Source of the DNA: Parachlorella kessleri
Lineage: Eukaryota; Chlorophyta; Trebouxiophyceae; Chlorellales; Chlorellaceae
Direction of reading: 5' to 3'
Length of the DNA: 43,933 nt
NCBI GenBank assembly: GCA_001598975.1
Contig: BBXU01000821.1
Location: 1-43,933 of the forward strand
The notes under the pieces were generated by a model that was not told the origin of the DNA, did not search any database, and saw only the letters and a list, made by a program, of their open reading frames with translations. Within the stretch, counting starts at the first letter, position 1; the number at the start of each line of letters is the position of its first letter. Positions 1 to 12,200 of the stretch are shown here, in pieces. A program made the position numbers and the translations under genes.

Positions 1-39
1 CAGGGAAGGACGAGCTGACGCCTGCGTCCCCCTGTGCAG

Positions 40-2026
40 GTCTTTGATGGACACCACAAGCACCATGTGGCGCACCTGGTGTCGGACGCGCTGCCCACTG
101 TGTTTGCCAAGGCACTGAAGGAGCAGCAGGATGTCGTGAAGGCGCTGGTGAGCAAGTGGAGGAAGCCACAACCTGGCAGGCGGATGACTCCTTACGAGGG
201 TCTCAGGGCTGGCATGGGAGGTCGTGGTGCCGCAATTCCCCCAGTTAGTCATGTGCAGTGCATTAGCGCTTGCAGCCGGGCTTTGGAGGCTAGTGCAGGG
301 GCGCCTGTGAGTTGGGTGCTACAAATCGCCGTCTTCTGTCCTGCTGCCTGCAGAGCACCACAGTGCGGCGCCTTGACGACTTGACGTATGAGCTTCACCG
401 CCAGAAGAAGTTGGTCACGGGCGGCACGACAGCGCTGATCCATGTGATATCAGCAGACAGTATATTCACCGCCAATGTGGGTGACTGCAAGGGGGTGCTC
501 AGCGTGCGTGGCGCGCCTGACGCGCTCAACACCTGCCACAACCCGCCCGTGCCCGAGGAGCGGGAGCGCTTCGAGGCCGCTGGCGTGCATGTAAGTGCTG
601 GTCTCTTCTAGTGCCATTGTCCAGTGTAGAAGAGCCATGCCAACACGGTGAAGCAAAGTGTTGGTCCTGCAAATAATGTGACGCTTGCTGTGGACAGCTG
701 TGTTCCTGCCCCTGTGTTAGCTTTGGGCAGCCACCATGGTGCCTCCCTGTACACCATGGGGGGGTGGCTTCATACTAATTGGTGTTGTGGGTCTGTAGGA
801 TGTGGCAAGATCTTCCTCCGTCTTGGCGATGCCACTGCTAGTGCCACCGTTGGTGAAAGGGGCTTCTCCGCCCCATACTGGAAGACAGGCACACCCGGTA
901 CAGTAATGGACATGCCAGACACAAGTTTGAGGGGTTGTGTGGTTGTGGTGCAGATGTACAGCGACCATATCCAGGACTCAGACATAAATGTGTGCCGCAC
1001 AATAGGTGACTATGACTTGGGGCAGCCCCTCAAGTACCGAGATGCGCACGGTAACCCAGCGGGCCCACTGACACCTGGTGAGCATGAGCGGCAGTGAATA
1101 CACAGCGGTGGCATTGCCTTACGGATGTGTGGAGGGGAAAGCGGCATGCCACTTCTTGTTGGGCTTGTACTTTGTGACTGGGGGACCTTGCCTTGCACTG
1201 GCTGGCTTTGCACCACCTCTGCAATTTGCGCTCGCTTGTCCCTTTCAAATTCCAACTGGCTGATAGGGTTGAGATACATCCGGGGCAACTTACATGTCAG
1301 CCCTGAGAGGTGCATCAGATGGCAGCGTTGGCAAGAAGGGAGCAAGGCAAGGTGGTCCTTGAGCCAGCCTCCTCCACGGCATTTGAGGCACGGCCTCTCC
1401 TGGTTGCTGCCCCATGGAGGCGCTGGCTGCGCTGCTGTGGTGCAGATCCCGAGATACGGGTGCATACCATTGACCGGGAGCAGGATGAGTTCCTGGTGGT
1501 GGCGACCGACGGACTTTGGGATTACTACACCCCCGAGTCAACCGTCCTGACCGACACCCGGCGCAGGCTGCGGCAGCACAACAACGACCCGCAGCTGGCG
1601 GCAGAGTGGCTGGTAAGGCGGGAGCTGGCTGCCTGGCTGGCTGGCCAGAGTCTGAGAGGTGGCAGAGCAGGGTGGGGCGGGGTTGGGCGGGCAGGGCAGG
1701 GCAGGGCACATGGGGGGATGATCGGATGGAGGACGGCTAGTCTGTTATATCGGATCAGCTGCGCCCCACCGCCGCTCCCCCTGACCCCGCTGCCACTGCA
1801 GGTGCAGCAGGCGCTGAGCCGGCAGCGCTTCACCCTCAGTGAGGCCACACCCGGCGACAACGTAACCGTCATGATCATCACCCTGCGCCCGCTACCCGCC
1901 ATCCCTCGCACCAGCGCTTCCCGCCTCAACCTGCGCAACTGCGCCTCCTCCTCCGACCTGCTGGGCCCTGCGGGCTCGTCGACGGAGCTCAACCGCAGCA
2001 GGAATCTGACAGCGGATGACTCATAG
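40..2026 (+). CDS. Protein phosphatase 2C (PPM family), 5' end missing
   Basis: Metal-dependent Ser/Thr phosphatase of the PPM/PP2C family, cut by the left edge, so the N-terminal metal-binding motif is outside the window. Exons by splice phase: 40-147, 354-590, 954-1077, 1446-1612, 1802-2026 (861 nt, stop TAG at 2024). Visible motifs in order: VFDGH (metal Asp), GGTTALI..., TANVGDCKG, CRTIGDYDLG (family RA.GD), VVATDGLWDYYT (family SDGLWD metal Asp) and GDNVTVMIITL (family DN metal Asp). The usual DGHGG reads DGHHK here. The tail after the domain is Ser-rich and ends NLTADDS. The exon at 954 is the least certain; it was chosen because it keeps the frame and contains the RTIGD motif. The gene is convergent with the kinase gene to its right. 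Substrate cannot be inferred. Confidence 0.9.
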
Positions 2027-3225
2027 CATGGCAGCTGCAATGCCCCCCAGGCCTGAGAGGAGCGAGCCAGGCGGGGTGTGCCTGCAGCCCCTGCTACGGA
2101 CGTCATGCTGGCAGTTGTAGGGTCTCTACTGGCATTGCAGGAACCTAACTTGGCCATAGTAGGCAGGGCCTGACTGGTTCGCTTAGCCAGAGCTGGCTGT
2201 CTGCAGATAGGGAGGCAGCTTACAAGTTGCCAGGCAATTAGACCTCCATTTCTGGGGTAGGAGGACACCGCGCCCAGTGGCGTTATGCATGAGACATGAA
2301 CCAGCGGCCCTACCTCTGCAGCGCTGCTATTCGTAGGCCAGGACGATTTTGAGGCAGCCTAGCCTGGCCTGCTGGTATGAGATTTTCCTCCGGAGTGCAT
2401 GCTCTCCCTCTCAACCCTGCTTTTGCACGCTTTGGGCCCGGTTGTGTGCGTCTGACAACAGCCTTTCTGGTTGTCTTCCTAACTGCTTTGAACTGTTAAG
2501 TACTACCATTCAGCAGCCAGCTTCGCGCAGTGCCTTTTGCTCTAGCTAGTACATAGATGTTCTTAGGTTTTCTTCGCCGCGTGTGCCATTGACCAGCGTG
2601 CCATATTGCATGTGTCCTTAGCTACCCCTGACGGTTTCTCCCTGTTTCTGGCTGGCTGCCAAAGAGCAGCTATTATGTATAACTACCAGTGCCCTGTTAC
2701 ACTGGTAACATGGACCACAGCACCATATTCCTCATTATCGTCACGGTGAGCAGCAATCAAATCTGAAGAACAACAATTTGAAAGCAGACGTCATCTTGAA
2801 AATCATTGTTGGGACCCTCCACTACACCACCACCCTACACAAGACTCGAGTCGAGTTTCGACCTAAGGCCTAGCCGTTATCACATCAGCACCCTATAGAG
2901 ATCACTTGTGGAACGCTACACTATACCTACAAGCCGTGGACTGCACTGCTGCCTAATAGAAGTGCTATCTCGATATGAACCTAAGGCGGACAGCTGTCAC
3001 TTTATAGTGCTAAGGAAGAGAATGAAGACAGACACGGAGAAAATTTGTGTGCGTGAGTTTTGAGACCAAAGCAGTATCATGTGCGGCGTAGGTTCCGGAA
3101 CAGACATCTGGGAGCGGGCAATCAGCAGACAACAGCAAGCAGCCAGCCAGCTTGGACCAGTAGCAAGGCCCACGGCCCACTGCGGCTTATACACAATGGC
3201 ATGATACAACAACATGAGCCGCCGT
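2027..3225. other. Convergent intergenic / 3' UTR region
   Basis: About 1.2 kb between the stop codons of the PP2C gene (+) and the kinase gene (-). It is less GC-rich than the exons and I see no exon-like reading frame in it. A TTACA at 2697-2701 (TGTAA on the minus strand) could be the polyadenylation signal of the kinase gene, about 525 nt after its stop. No TGTAA was found for the PP2C gene. Both 3' UTRs probably lie here and may overlap. Confidence 0.5.
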
Positions 3226-6200
3226 TCAAAACGGGGCTGCAAGGGAGGGTGCAGGTGTGAAACCCCCCGACTCGGACCTATTCGTGGAGGTGATGCCACG
3301 CAGCACACCCAGTACCGCCTTGAAAGTGGGACGCTTTGCAGGGTCCCACTCGGTGCATTGCTGTACCAGGCCCTGCAGCACGCAGCAAGCGCAGGGTGCA
3401 GTTCTGTGCAGTGTGTTGGCCAGTTGGATGACCAAACCAAGTGAAAATAGCAAATCGCTGTGCCAGCAACAGAGCATGAGCCTACCGCAACAACACAACA
3501 GCCCTCTGCCCCAAGGGCCGAGGCGGGGTGCATCAACACATGAACAGCAAGCTTCAAGCTGGTGCCCAGCGCAGCGCGCACCGCAAGTGTGGTCATGATG
3601 AGCTGGCCCTGCGGCGTGAGGTTGTCGGGCATGGTGACTGCCGGCAGCCGCATGACCTCGGGATCCAAGAACCACTGCACCCATGGCAAGGGAGTCACAT
3701 GTTGTGGGCCTAGCAGGGACGGCGCTGACAGGGGCAAAGCAAGCCTCCCCCACCCGCCCAGGCCCCCAAGGGGCCCAGCCTGCGGGCCACAAGCAGGCAG
3801 CAAGTGACCAACCTGCGTCTGGACTTGAAAGCCGTCCATGCCCGAGTACGGGCGCTTGCGCTCCAGCAGCTCCCACAGCGACACCTGCAGGCAGCTGGCA
3901 CGAGTGGGTTCGCCACGAGCTTGACAGCACTATCTCGAGAGGGGTGAATGTCAGCAGGTGCTGAAGTCTTGGCAGCACTGCTATGCGCGGCAGCACAGCA
4001 GGCAGCAACCCAGACATCTGCAAAGCTGTGTCACAGAGGGGCAGGCTCCCTGGCGCCTGCCCGCCCATGCTGCCGATTTGGACTGCAGGCTTGGCAGCCC
4101 CCCAACCGGCTCACCCCAAAGCTCCACACGTCGGCGGCCAGCATGATCTCCGGGTTTGCGGCCGCCTCCAGCGAGTGCGGGCTGTCGGGGTTGAGCACCT
4201 CGGGGGCGCAGTAGGCCGCGGTGCCTGCGGCAGCAGAGCAGAGCCGGGCAACTGCTCAGACCCCGGCAGCTTGCTACGCCCTTGTGGTTTGTGTTCGGAG
4301 TATGCAGAGAATGGGGCCCTATCGGTCTCACAGGGCTGTGGGCGGCCATCCACAGGAAGCTGAGGCTGCATGGGTGCCTGGCCGACATCAAGTACTCCAT
4401 TTCCCCAGGCTCAATCTGCAGGACCGGCAAGGCAGCACAGCTTCGCCTCACCTATGATTCCCGGGGTCAGGGTACGCTCCAGCCCAACCTTTTTGCCTCT
4501 CCCACGCGAGGCGTCTGCGTACCTCGACATCCCAAAGTCGCCAATCTTCACCACGTACCCGTGGCCTGCGAGACAAGGCATGGCGGTGCAGCATGCTTGA
4601 AGCAGGAGGGCCCCCAGGCGCCTACCCAGGAAATAGTGCGGGCTGGCTGTTTGTTTGAGCGTGCCGCGTGCAGACCCAGCCACAGGCACAACAGTGGGCC
4701 AGGTTAGCGAGTTACCGCTGTCCATCTCCGGTCACCAACCAACAGCCCAGCAGAGCCCACAGTACGCCTGCTGTCTTGGCAGAGTTCCCTGCTGCCCCTG
4801 AGAGGCCAGCCCCCGAGAGGCCAGCCCATGCCGCCACCCACCGATGAAGAGGTTGGCCGGCTTGAGGTCGCGGTGCATGATGGCAGGCTTGCGAGTGTGC
4901 AGGTGGTACATGCCGCGCGCGATGCTTCGCACGATGGGCAGCAGCTTGAGCGGCTCCAGCTTGCTGGAGGAGTTGTGGTGCAGCAGCACATCCAGGGTAC
5001 CCCTGCAGAGCCGGGAGGGCGGGCACAGGCTGTCAGCAGAGGGAGCAGGGTAGCGAACGCCGGCAGAGGGACAAATGTGGCTCTGGCTCCAAGGACACAT
5101 CAGAGCGCTAGCAGCGGGCAATAGCGATCACACAGCAGTTGAGACTGCAAGGTGTGTACACGCGTGCGGCGACTGCGGTATAGGCCAGGACCTGGTGACC
5201 TGGCGACTTGCCTGGGGCAGAGCTCCATGACCAGATACATGTGGTTCTCGTGCTGGCACAAGCCCCTCAGGCCCACTATGTTGTCATGATGTCCTGCAGC
5301 GGAGCATGTGCCATAACAAAGCAGCTTGAGCACAGAGCTGCCAGCGCTTTCATGGGTGACAATCCATACATGCAACAGCCTTGCCTTGTATGCAGCCGTT
5401 GCTTTGTGATGTGACTGCAGGTTGCCAAGCAGGATAGCAGTGCAGGGCAAGGAGGGGCCACTGGAGAAAGCCAGACAGCTACAGGGCAAGCAAGCTTTCG
5501 CCCACAACAACTCAAGCAGCGCAGAGCCTAGCTGTACAAGGGCACAGGAAGCAGTCGCACGCCGGTGAGCACGCCTTACCCCTAGATACGATTGGTCATG
5601 CTGGAGCGCCCCGGCTGGGTAGGCCAACCAACCCAGCCTCCCTAAGCCTGATATGTACGCACAGCAACTAGGTAGGCCAGGCAGGGCGGGGCTGGCTCCC
5701 TCACCGGCATGCAGGCACATCTCCACCTCCATCAGCGACTGCGTCTTCTTGACCGCCACGGGTGTCTCCAGGTAGGATGCCGCGTACACCGCGCCCTCCG
5801 ACCCCTCACCCAGCAGCTTGCCAAAGGTGAGGTCCTGGAAGTCTATCATCTCCACCTGCCACAGACAAGAGGGCAGGAGCGACAACACGTCTCAGAGGCC
5901 GCTTTGCGGTTTGCTGGGCCTGGGCGAAAGCAAGTGACAAGTTCCCTGGGCTGGGTCGATTCAACTAAGGCATCTGGCAGCCTCGCCGCCGGTGCCATGG
6001 GCCTACCCTGGCTCAGCACAACAGACCTGCACGGCCGTGCACGTGCCAGGCTTTGTGGCGGTCTGCCCAGGCGGCACCCAACTCGTGCACTGCGGCTGGT
6101 TCTATCCCAACCACCCCAATGCTCACCACCATGTTCAGGCTGCGCAGGACGCTGAGGGGCGTGTCCGGCGACAGCGTGGAGGGGCTGGCATTCTCCCAGG

Positions 6201-9200
6201 CAGAGCTGGGGGTGCGGGTGTTGGCGCTGCCATGGCCTTGAGGGAGCAGCTGGGCAGCAGCCAGCTGCACCCCCAACTGGCCTGCCGCCATGCCCGCCTT
6301 CGGCGACCCCGCCACCTTGGGCGACCCCGATTTGGGCGACCCCGCCTGCAAACCCGTCAAGCACCCACTTACAGTCAAGAAGTCCCATGCACCTAATCTG
6401 CAGCAAGTCCTTGCTTGGGTGGATTGCCTAAGTGCTGACTGCCACATGCAGTTTGGGGAGCTGCCGACATGGGTCGCCCAGCATGCGTACTTTTGCCGTA
6501 CTATTGCAGCTGCTGCGATGGCTGTGCATTGCGGGACTCACCTTAGCAAAGGCAGCAGCCGCGGCCTGTTGCAGCCCCGGGTAGTGGTTGCCCAGGCTGT
6601 TGAAGCGGCTGAGCGCGCGAGCCGAGGTGGGCGAGGGCACACCCCAGCTGCTCAAGTTGTCAGAGTCCCCATGGTACAGGCTGCCTGCAAAGAGAGGAGG
6701 GCGGCACGTTCACAGTCTGGCCCAGCAGCTGTAGCTCATATCCATCCTGATGCACAGCCACTCCGGAGCATGCCCTGAAGCACCCCGTGGGTACTGGACC
6801 TAGACCTACTGCCGAAGCCACCACAAACCCACTATCAGGGGTGGTATGTAACGCACCACTGGCAGGCTGTGCTAGGGAACCGACCTTGCACGGAGACAAA
6901 GCTGCCCTGCGAGAGCAGCTCCCCTGCTGCAGTGGCTGGGATTCCCAGCCGAGCCTTGGCGCTGCCAATCCTGCGGAATGGCACGGCCCCCGCGCTGCTG
7001 CTGCCGCTGCCGTCGCTGTGGAGCGGCACTCCCATGAAGGTGCTGCCGGGCCGGAAGGGGAAGGCCGCGCGCACCTGCAGGGGCGACGGCCCAAAACTGC
7101 CGCTGCCGCCTGGCTCAGGGGAGCTGCTGCGAGCTGGAGAGCTGCTGCCGCTGCCAGCCGCTGGGGAGTTGCGGCCGCTGCGGGCAGGCGAGTTGCGGCC
7201 GCTGGGGGCAGGCGAGTTGCGGATGCTGGGGGCTGGGGAGCTGCGGCCGCTGCCTGAGGGGCCAAGGGGGCTGGGCCGAGGCGGCAGGCCGCTGCCACCC
7301 CTTGCCATGGGCATGGTCCCATCAAGGCAGGAGGGATCGCCACTTGTGGTGAGGCTTTCCCATGCAAAAGCCGATTTGGGCATGGCAGGCTCTGCCTCGG
7401 AGGCGCGGGGAGACGAGCGGGTGCTGGTGGCAGCGCTGAGGTCTCGCCGCCCGGGGGTTGGCAGCAACAGCGGGGGCGGCTGCAGGTCTACCGCCCAGGC
7501 GCTCCCGAGACCAGCAGGAAGAGACAGATGCTGTGGCTGCTGCTGGTGCGAGGGATCATGTGCAACTGCCGCTTCTTTTGCTGTGCACCCAGTAGCCTCA
7601 GCGTGCTTGTCCGAGGCGGGCGCCAATTCCAGCAGTCCTTGCTCAGAGTCAAATGAGATTGCGTCGCCCAAGGGCCCTGCCGGGTACTTCTGCAAGCTAT
7701 AAGCCGCCTGGCCTGGGCCTGGCAGGGCGGCAAAGCTGATCTCAAGCCCTACCGAGCCCTGCCCAGGCGGATGGATGCCCAGCGAGGCGTCGCCCCCTGG
7801 CAGGAAATGGAAGCCTCCCATGGAGCCGCGGCGGTGGTGGCGAGAGCCCGCCCGCCCCACCCCTTCCCCTGCTGCTGCGCAGATGCCGTCGCCAGGCTCC
7901 AGGCTGATTGCCTGCTGCTGCTCCGCCAGTCGCTCGGCGGAAGCACCGTGGCCATCCGGCTGTGCAAAGCTGGAGCCTCCTGCAGCTGCCTGGGCTGCTG
8001 CCGCCGCTGCCAGGTACGCGGCCACAAAGCCGGCAGGGTCTTGTGACGCCTCTTCTACCGTCGATTGGCCCAGCTGCGCAGGCCAGGCCAGGGGGTTTTC
8101 AAAGACTGACGCCGCGTTCCCGCTCGGCTGCGACGCACCGGCGGCCTCCCCAGCAGGCAGGGCCGGTGACTGCTCAGATACTGTGCTGCTTAGCTCCTGG
8201 TGCCCCTGATGCCACAGGAAGGAGTTGCGCAGGGAGGGCTCCTTGCCCCCATTGCTGCTGGCCCTGCTATGCAGTGTACCCGCCATGCTGCTGTGCCTGC
8301 TGTGCGCCACGCTGCCAGCAACCCCAAGGCTTGCCGCCTTCCTGCTGACTTTGACGCCCACCGCCGTTTCCGGCTGCGGGTTGCGGGCAGAGTAGGACCG
8401 CCTCGTTGTCCTGCTGGGAGGTGCCCAGGCATTGAGGTGGATGGCGGAGGGCCCTGTGCTGCTGCTGGGTTTGCTCAGCTGCTGCGCTGCCGCCTCCAAG
8501 TCCAAGCTGATGCTCCGGAAGCGCCGCCGGGCCTGGGGGTTAAGGTGCAGGCCTAGGCCAGCCTGGCTGCCCTGCTCCCCTTCCAGCTGCCTGCAGCGTC
8601 ACAACCACGCCAGCCTGGGTGTGGAAAAAGGGCTGCCAGGATCAGGGCCGCCAACTGTGCCTAGGCCATGGGAGGCGGGCAGCACTGGCGGCAGCTCAGA
8701 GTGGTCGAGCCACAAGATTCACTTCAAAGCCATTACCGGTGGCATACCAAAAGTAGCAAGCAAGTCGCAGCAGGCATGGGTCCTTCGTGCCGCTACCATG
8801 ACTAGGCAGCAGCCGGCCGGCACAGGGCGCCCCTCACCTGGGTCTGCTCGCGCTGAAGCTGCCATCTGTGGGGTCTGTGGAGTCGGGCTCCTCGCTGGCA
8901 GTGAGGCGCTGCTTGCTGGGGGAGGACCGCTCCCCGCTGGAGCCGGACGAGCGGAACAGGAGCTGGGCCGGCAGCGCCACCCTGGACTTGAGCCACCCAA
9001 GCGCACCCTGCAGCAGGAGGGATCCCAGCGCCAATGGTAGAGTTTGTGGCCCTTGTGGGGTGTGCCCCTGCACCAGGGACAAGCTCAGGTGGTGCAAGTA
9101 CTGCAAGATGTCAGGGCCGCACGGGCCACCCTGCTGAAGGGACCACAGCCAAGCCAAGCAGAGTGGACTCGCCCCCTCCTTTGCCTGACCTTGGGCTGCT

Positions 9201-12200
9201 TTGTGGGCCCTGGCTTGGTTCTGATAGGCCAGAGGGCCGCCCCCGGGAACTCCGTGGGGTCTGAGAAGCTGTTGGGCCTCCTGCCGCCATCGCTGCTGGC
9301 CCGGCCATCTACAGGGCAGTACTCCTGGACGCTGCCACCCTGCAATGGCATGCAGGCCTGGATTGCTCAGGAGAAGCCACCCTTGCACAGTGTTATCAAC
9401 CATCCCAGGGTAGGCCCAGCCTACCCAGTGACTGTTCCAGCCAATCAAGTTGGCGCCTATTGTGTCGCAGTGTCTCAAGCTGGGACATCAACCCCCTCCA
9501 GTGTGGCCAGCGTTCACCCACCTGCGCGTCATGCAGGAGCCCCAGGCTGGTCTCGAAACCCAGCAGGCTGCGGGCGTGCTGTGCCGCCAGCTGCAGCTCC
9601 TCCTGGGTCACATCCTCCTCGCACGCTCGCTGCGACTTTCCCAGCCGCTGCAGCAGCCTCCCGGGGCTGATGCTGACAGAGGACTGGGGCGTGATGGAGG
9701 AAACCTGGATCACCACGTCCCGCGGGCTCCTCAGCCTGCACGCAAGTACCACTGGGTGCTTGCAAGTTGCGCAGTTGCCTGGATGTTGGGCCTCCTCTCC
9801 GGTGCTGACCATCCCAGCATGTCAGGGGCACACCCCATTCGTTAAGAGACAGCTGTCTACGATGAGCCAGCCAACCGTCAGGAGCAGCAGTCAAAAGTGT
9901 GGCATTCATCGGTCGGCCCCTCACCTGCCGCCCTGCAGCCCTTGCGGGTCGGCCAGGAGTTGGATAAGCATGCGCAGGCCGCGCTGCCAGGCCTGGTAGA
10001 GCTGGCTGTCGGGGAACTGGAGGCGCAGGTCCGGCTCCAGGAGGAGCGAGAGCGTGATAGTCAGCTCCGCGTCGCTGCGCAAGGGGCAGGGGTGAGGAGA
10101 ACTGAGAGGGTAAGCCGAGCGACTTGAGAGCAAGGCAGGGGGCAAGGCTGGGGCATGAAGTCCAGGGAGGGAGGGCACTGGTGCTCTAGGGACAAGGCCT
10201 GGCATGTGAAGCAGCACACACACACAAGCAGGGGGCAGCAGCCCGGGCAGCCAGTTGTGGGCATGGATTTGGGTATGGCCCTGAGCGCCAACCCCTGCCA
10301 ACCAAGACTGTTGTATGAACCAGCATCCTGGTACTTGGTAGGTACGGTTGCTTTCCGCTTGCAAGGACCGAAGGGCTCACCAGCAGATGATGTCTTCCAC
10401 ATGGTACAGCAGCACAAACCGCTTCCAGCTCCAGCGCAGTGTAGACCCATCGTGCGAGAGCTGCAGCGCGCACACAACTCCGCTCGTCAAGTGCTGCCTA
10501 AGGCAGGGCACTGAAGCTAGCCTGCTAAGTATCCCACCAAGCAGAGCTGGTACCGCATACCATACCACTCGCACACAGCAAACTGCCAAGGCCCCATCCC
10601 GGGCAGGCGACCTAAGGGGCGCAGTCCCAGCGTGGTGCGGGCCTCACCTGGAAAAAGCGCCAGTGTCCGTTGTTGCCCCGGCCACGCCGCGCTGTGCGGC
10701 GCGTCTGCTGCTGGTTACTGTTGCCGAGCTTTCGCTGCAAGTATAATAGGCCACAGGGTGATACAGCACCGATGCTCGGCCATTGCCTAAAGACCTATCA
10801 GCTTCGCCCTCCAGCCAAACACAGGTTTGTGGATGGTCCCTCATGCTGTGTGCAAGGGTGCTGGCAATAAGATTGTAACGCACATACCATGACAACGGTG
10901 CACAGCAATGAATAAGCCTGCGGCAGACCAGCAAGCAGCGGCCGGCTAGCTAGCTACTCACCAGCCAGGCTCCCTGCACAAGTGGCAGAACCTCCAAGGG
11001 GACGTCTGAGTGAGTGCCGCTTCCCTCCTGGGACAGCGCCTTCTTCAGAGTGGCAAAATCCTGGGACAGCATCCTCAGGTCCCACCAAACTGCAGCAAGC
11101 AGCCGACGCATGCAACGCTCACGTGTCCCCCACCATGCCCTGGCTGCCATGTCAGGCCATGCGCAGCTTTGCAGACGTCATTGCCACCAAAACAGAGCAA
11201 TCGTGCCGCACTCAAGTTTTGATAGCTGGGTCCCGCATGGGTGCCTACCAGCACCTATCACCACCACCCACCTGCAGTGTGGCTGCACAAGAACAAGAGA
11301 GAGTAGAAGATGAGGTACGCCAACCCGTGGTCCTGAGCCAGGATGTGCCTGTTGTTTATCCCTGCAGCGGAATGGGAGCGACCGCATTGTGCCCAGCCAC
11401 ACGGTTCATAGGATCTGGCTGGGTCACTCTGGAGCTCGGGATGCATCGCTAGGGTTGTAGCTGCGTAAGCGTGTGCCGTGTCAAGCAGCAACTTGCAGGC
11501 CGAGGAATCAGAAACACCCCCCCTTCCCCGAAGGTCACCGCTAATCATCACCTGCGTATATAATAATCAAGGGCACTGCGGTGCAGACTGGCATCAAAAA
11601 CTCCACAGCTATAGCCCAGCGCTGCCGCTGTCCCTTTGCTGCGTAAGTTGCCGCCAGGAGCCAAGCTATCACCAACGGCAGCCCGATCGCGGCAGCGGCT
11701 ATGAGCACTCGGATGCGCCTTTCGCCGCCGGGGTTCAGACCATTACTCAAGGCCACCAAGAAAAGATACAGCAGAACCTGCACGCAAACTTTTGCCATGA
11801 AGCGCCCCACACTTGTACTGCAGCTCCCTAAAAATTGAGTACTCCTGTGCAGCAAAAGGCAGCTCAGACCAGCTGTGGCGCCCGCCAGGCAACACGTTGT
11901 GTAGCACCCGCCTCAAGTCGTTGTGTAGCACCCGTCAGCACACACCTGGCCATCAAGCCTCGCCATTGCCCCAAAACGATTCAGCTGGCACAGGGCCTTT
12001 CTGCACTGCTCTGCGTCTTTGAACCGAAGGTCACACGCCATTTTGCTGTACATGTGCCAGCCAAAGCGGCGGTATACATTTGGCGCTAGCCAGGCTGCAC
12101 CAGCTTGAAGCAAGCTGCAGACAATCACTACGACAGCCATGCCAGGGCCTGCATTGACCTTCGTTGCCTGCAGCGCACAGATATGGAGACGTGTGCCCGC

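Noticed and set aside
7166..7260. CRISPR-like direct repeats
   Set aside because: The 24-bp units are contiguous with no spacers and code for an in-frame peptide repeat in a eukaryotic gene.
6869..8556. Long + strand reading frames rich in Pro, Arg and Ala
   Set aside because: They are antisense to the 1.7-kb low-complexity exon of the kinase gene, whose minus-strand frame splices in phase on both sides. GC-rich repeats keep the other strand open by composition.
10381..11361. Splitting the membrane part and the PH-kinase part into two genes
   Set aside because: Exons 5 to 9 join with matching phases and no stop, and there is no promoter-like gap or TTACA signal between them. Kept as one gene, with RNA proof requested.
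11362..11551. Frame with LLLDTAHAYAATTLAMHPEL as coding
   Set aside because: The upstream exon ends in phase 1 and only the acceptor at 11361 restores the frame; this stretch is taken as intron.
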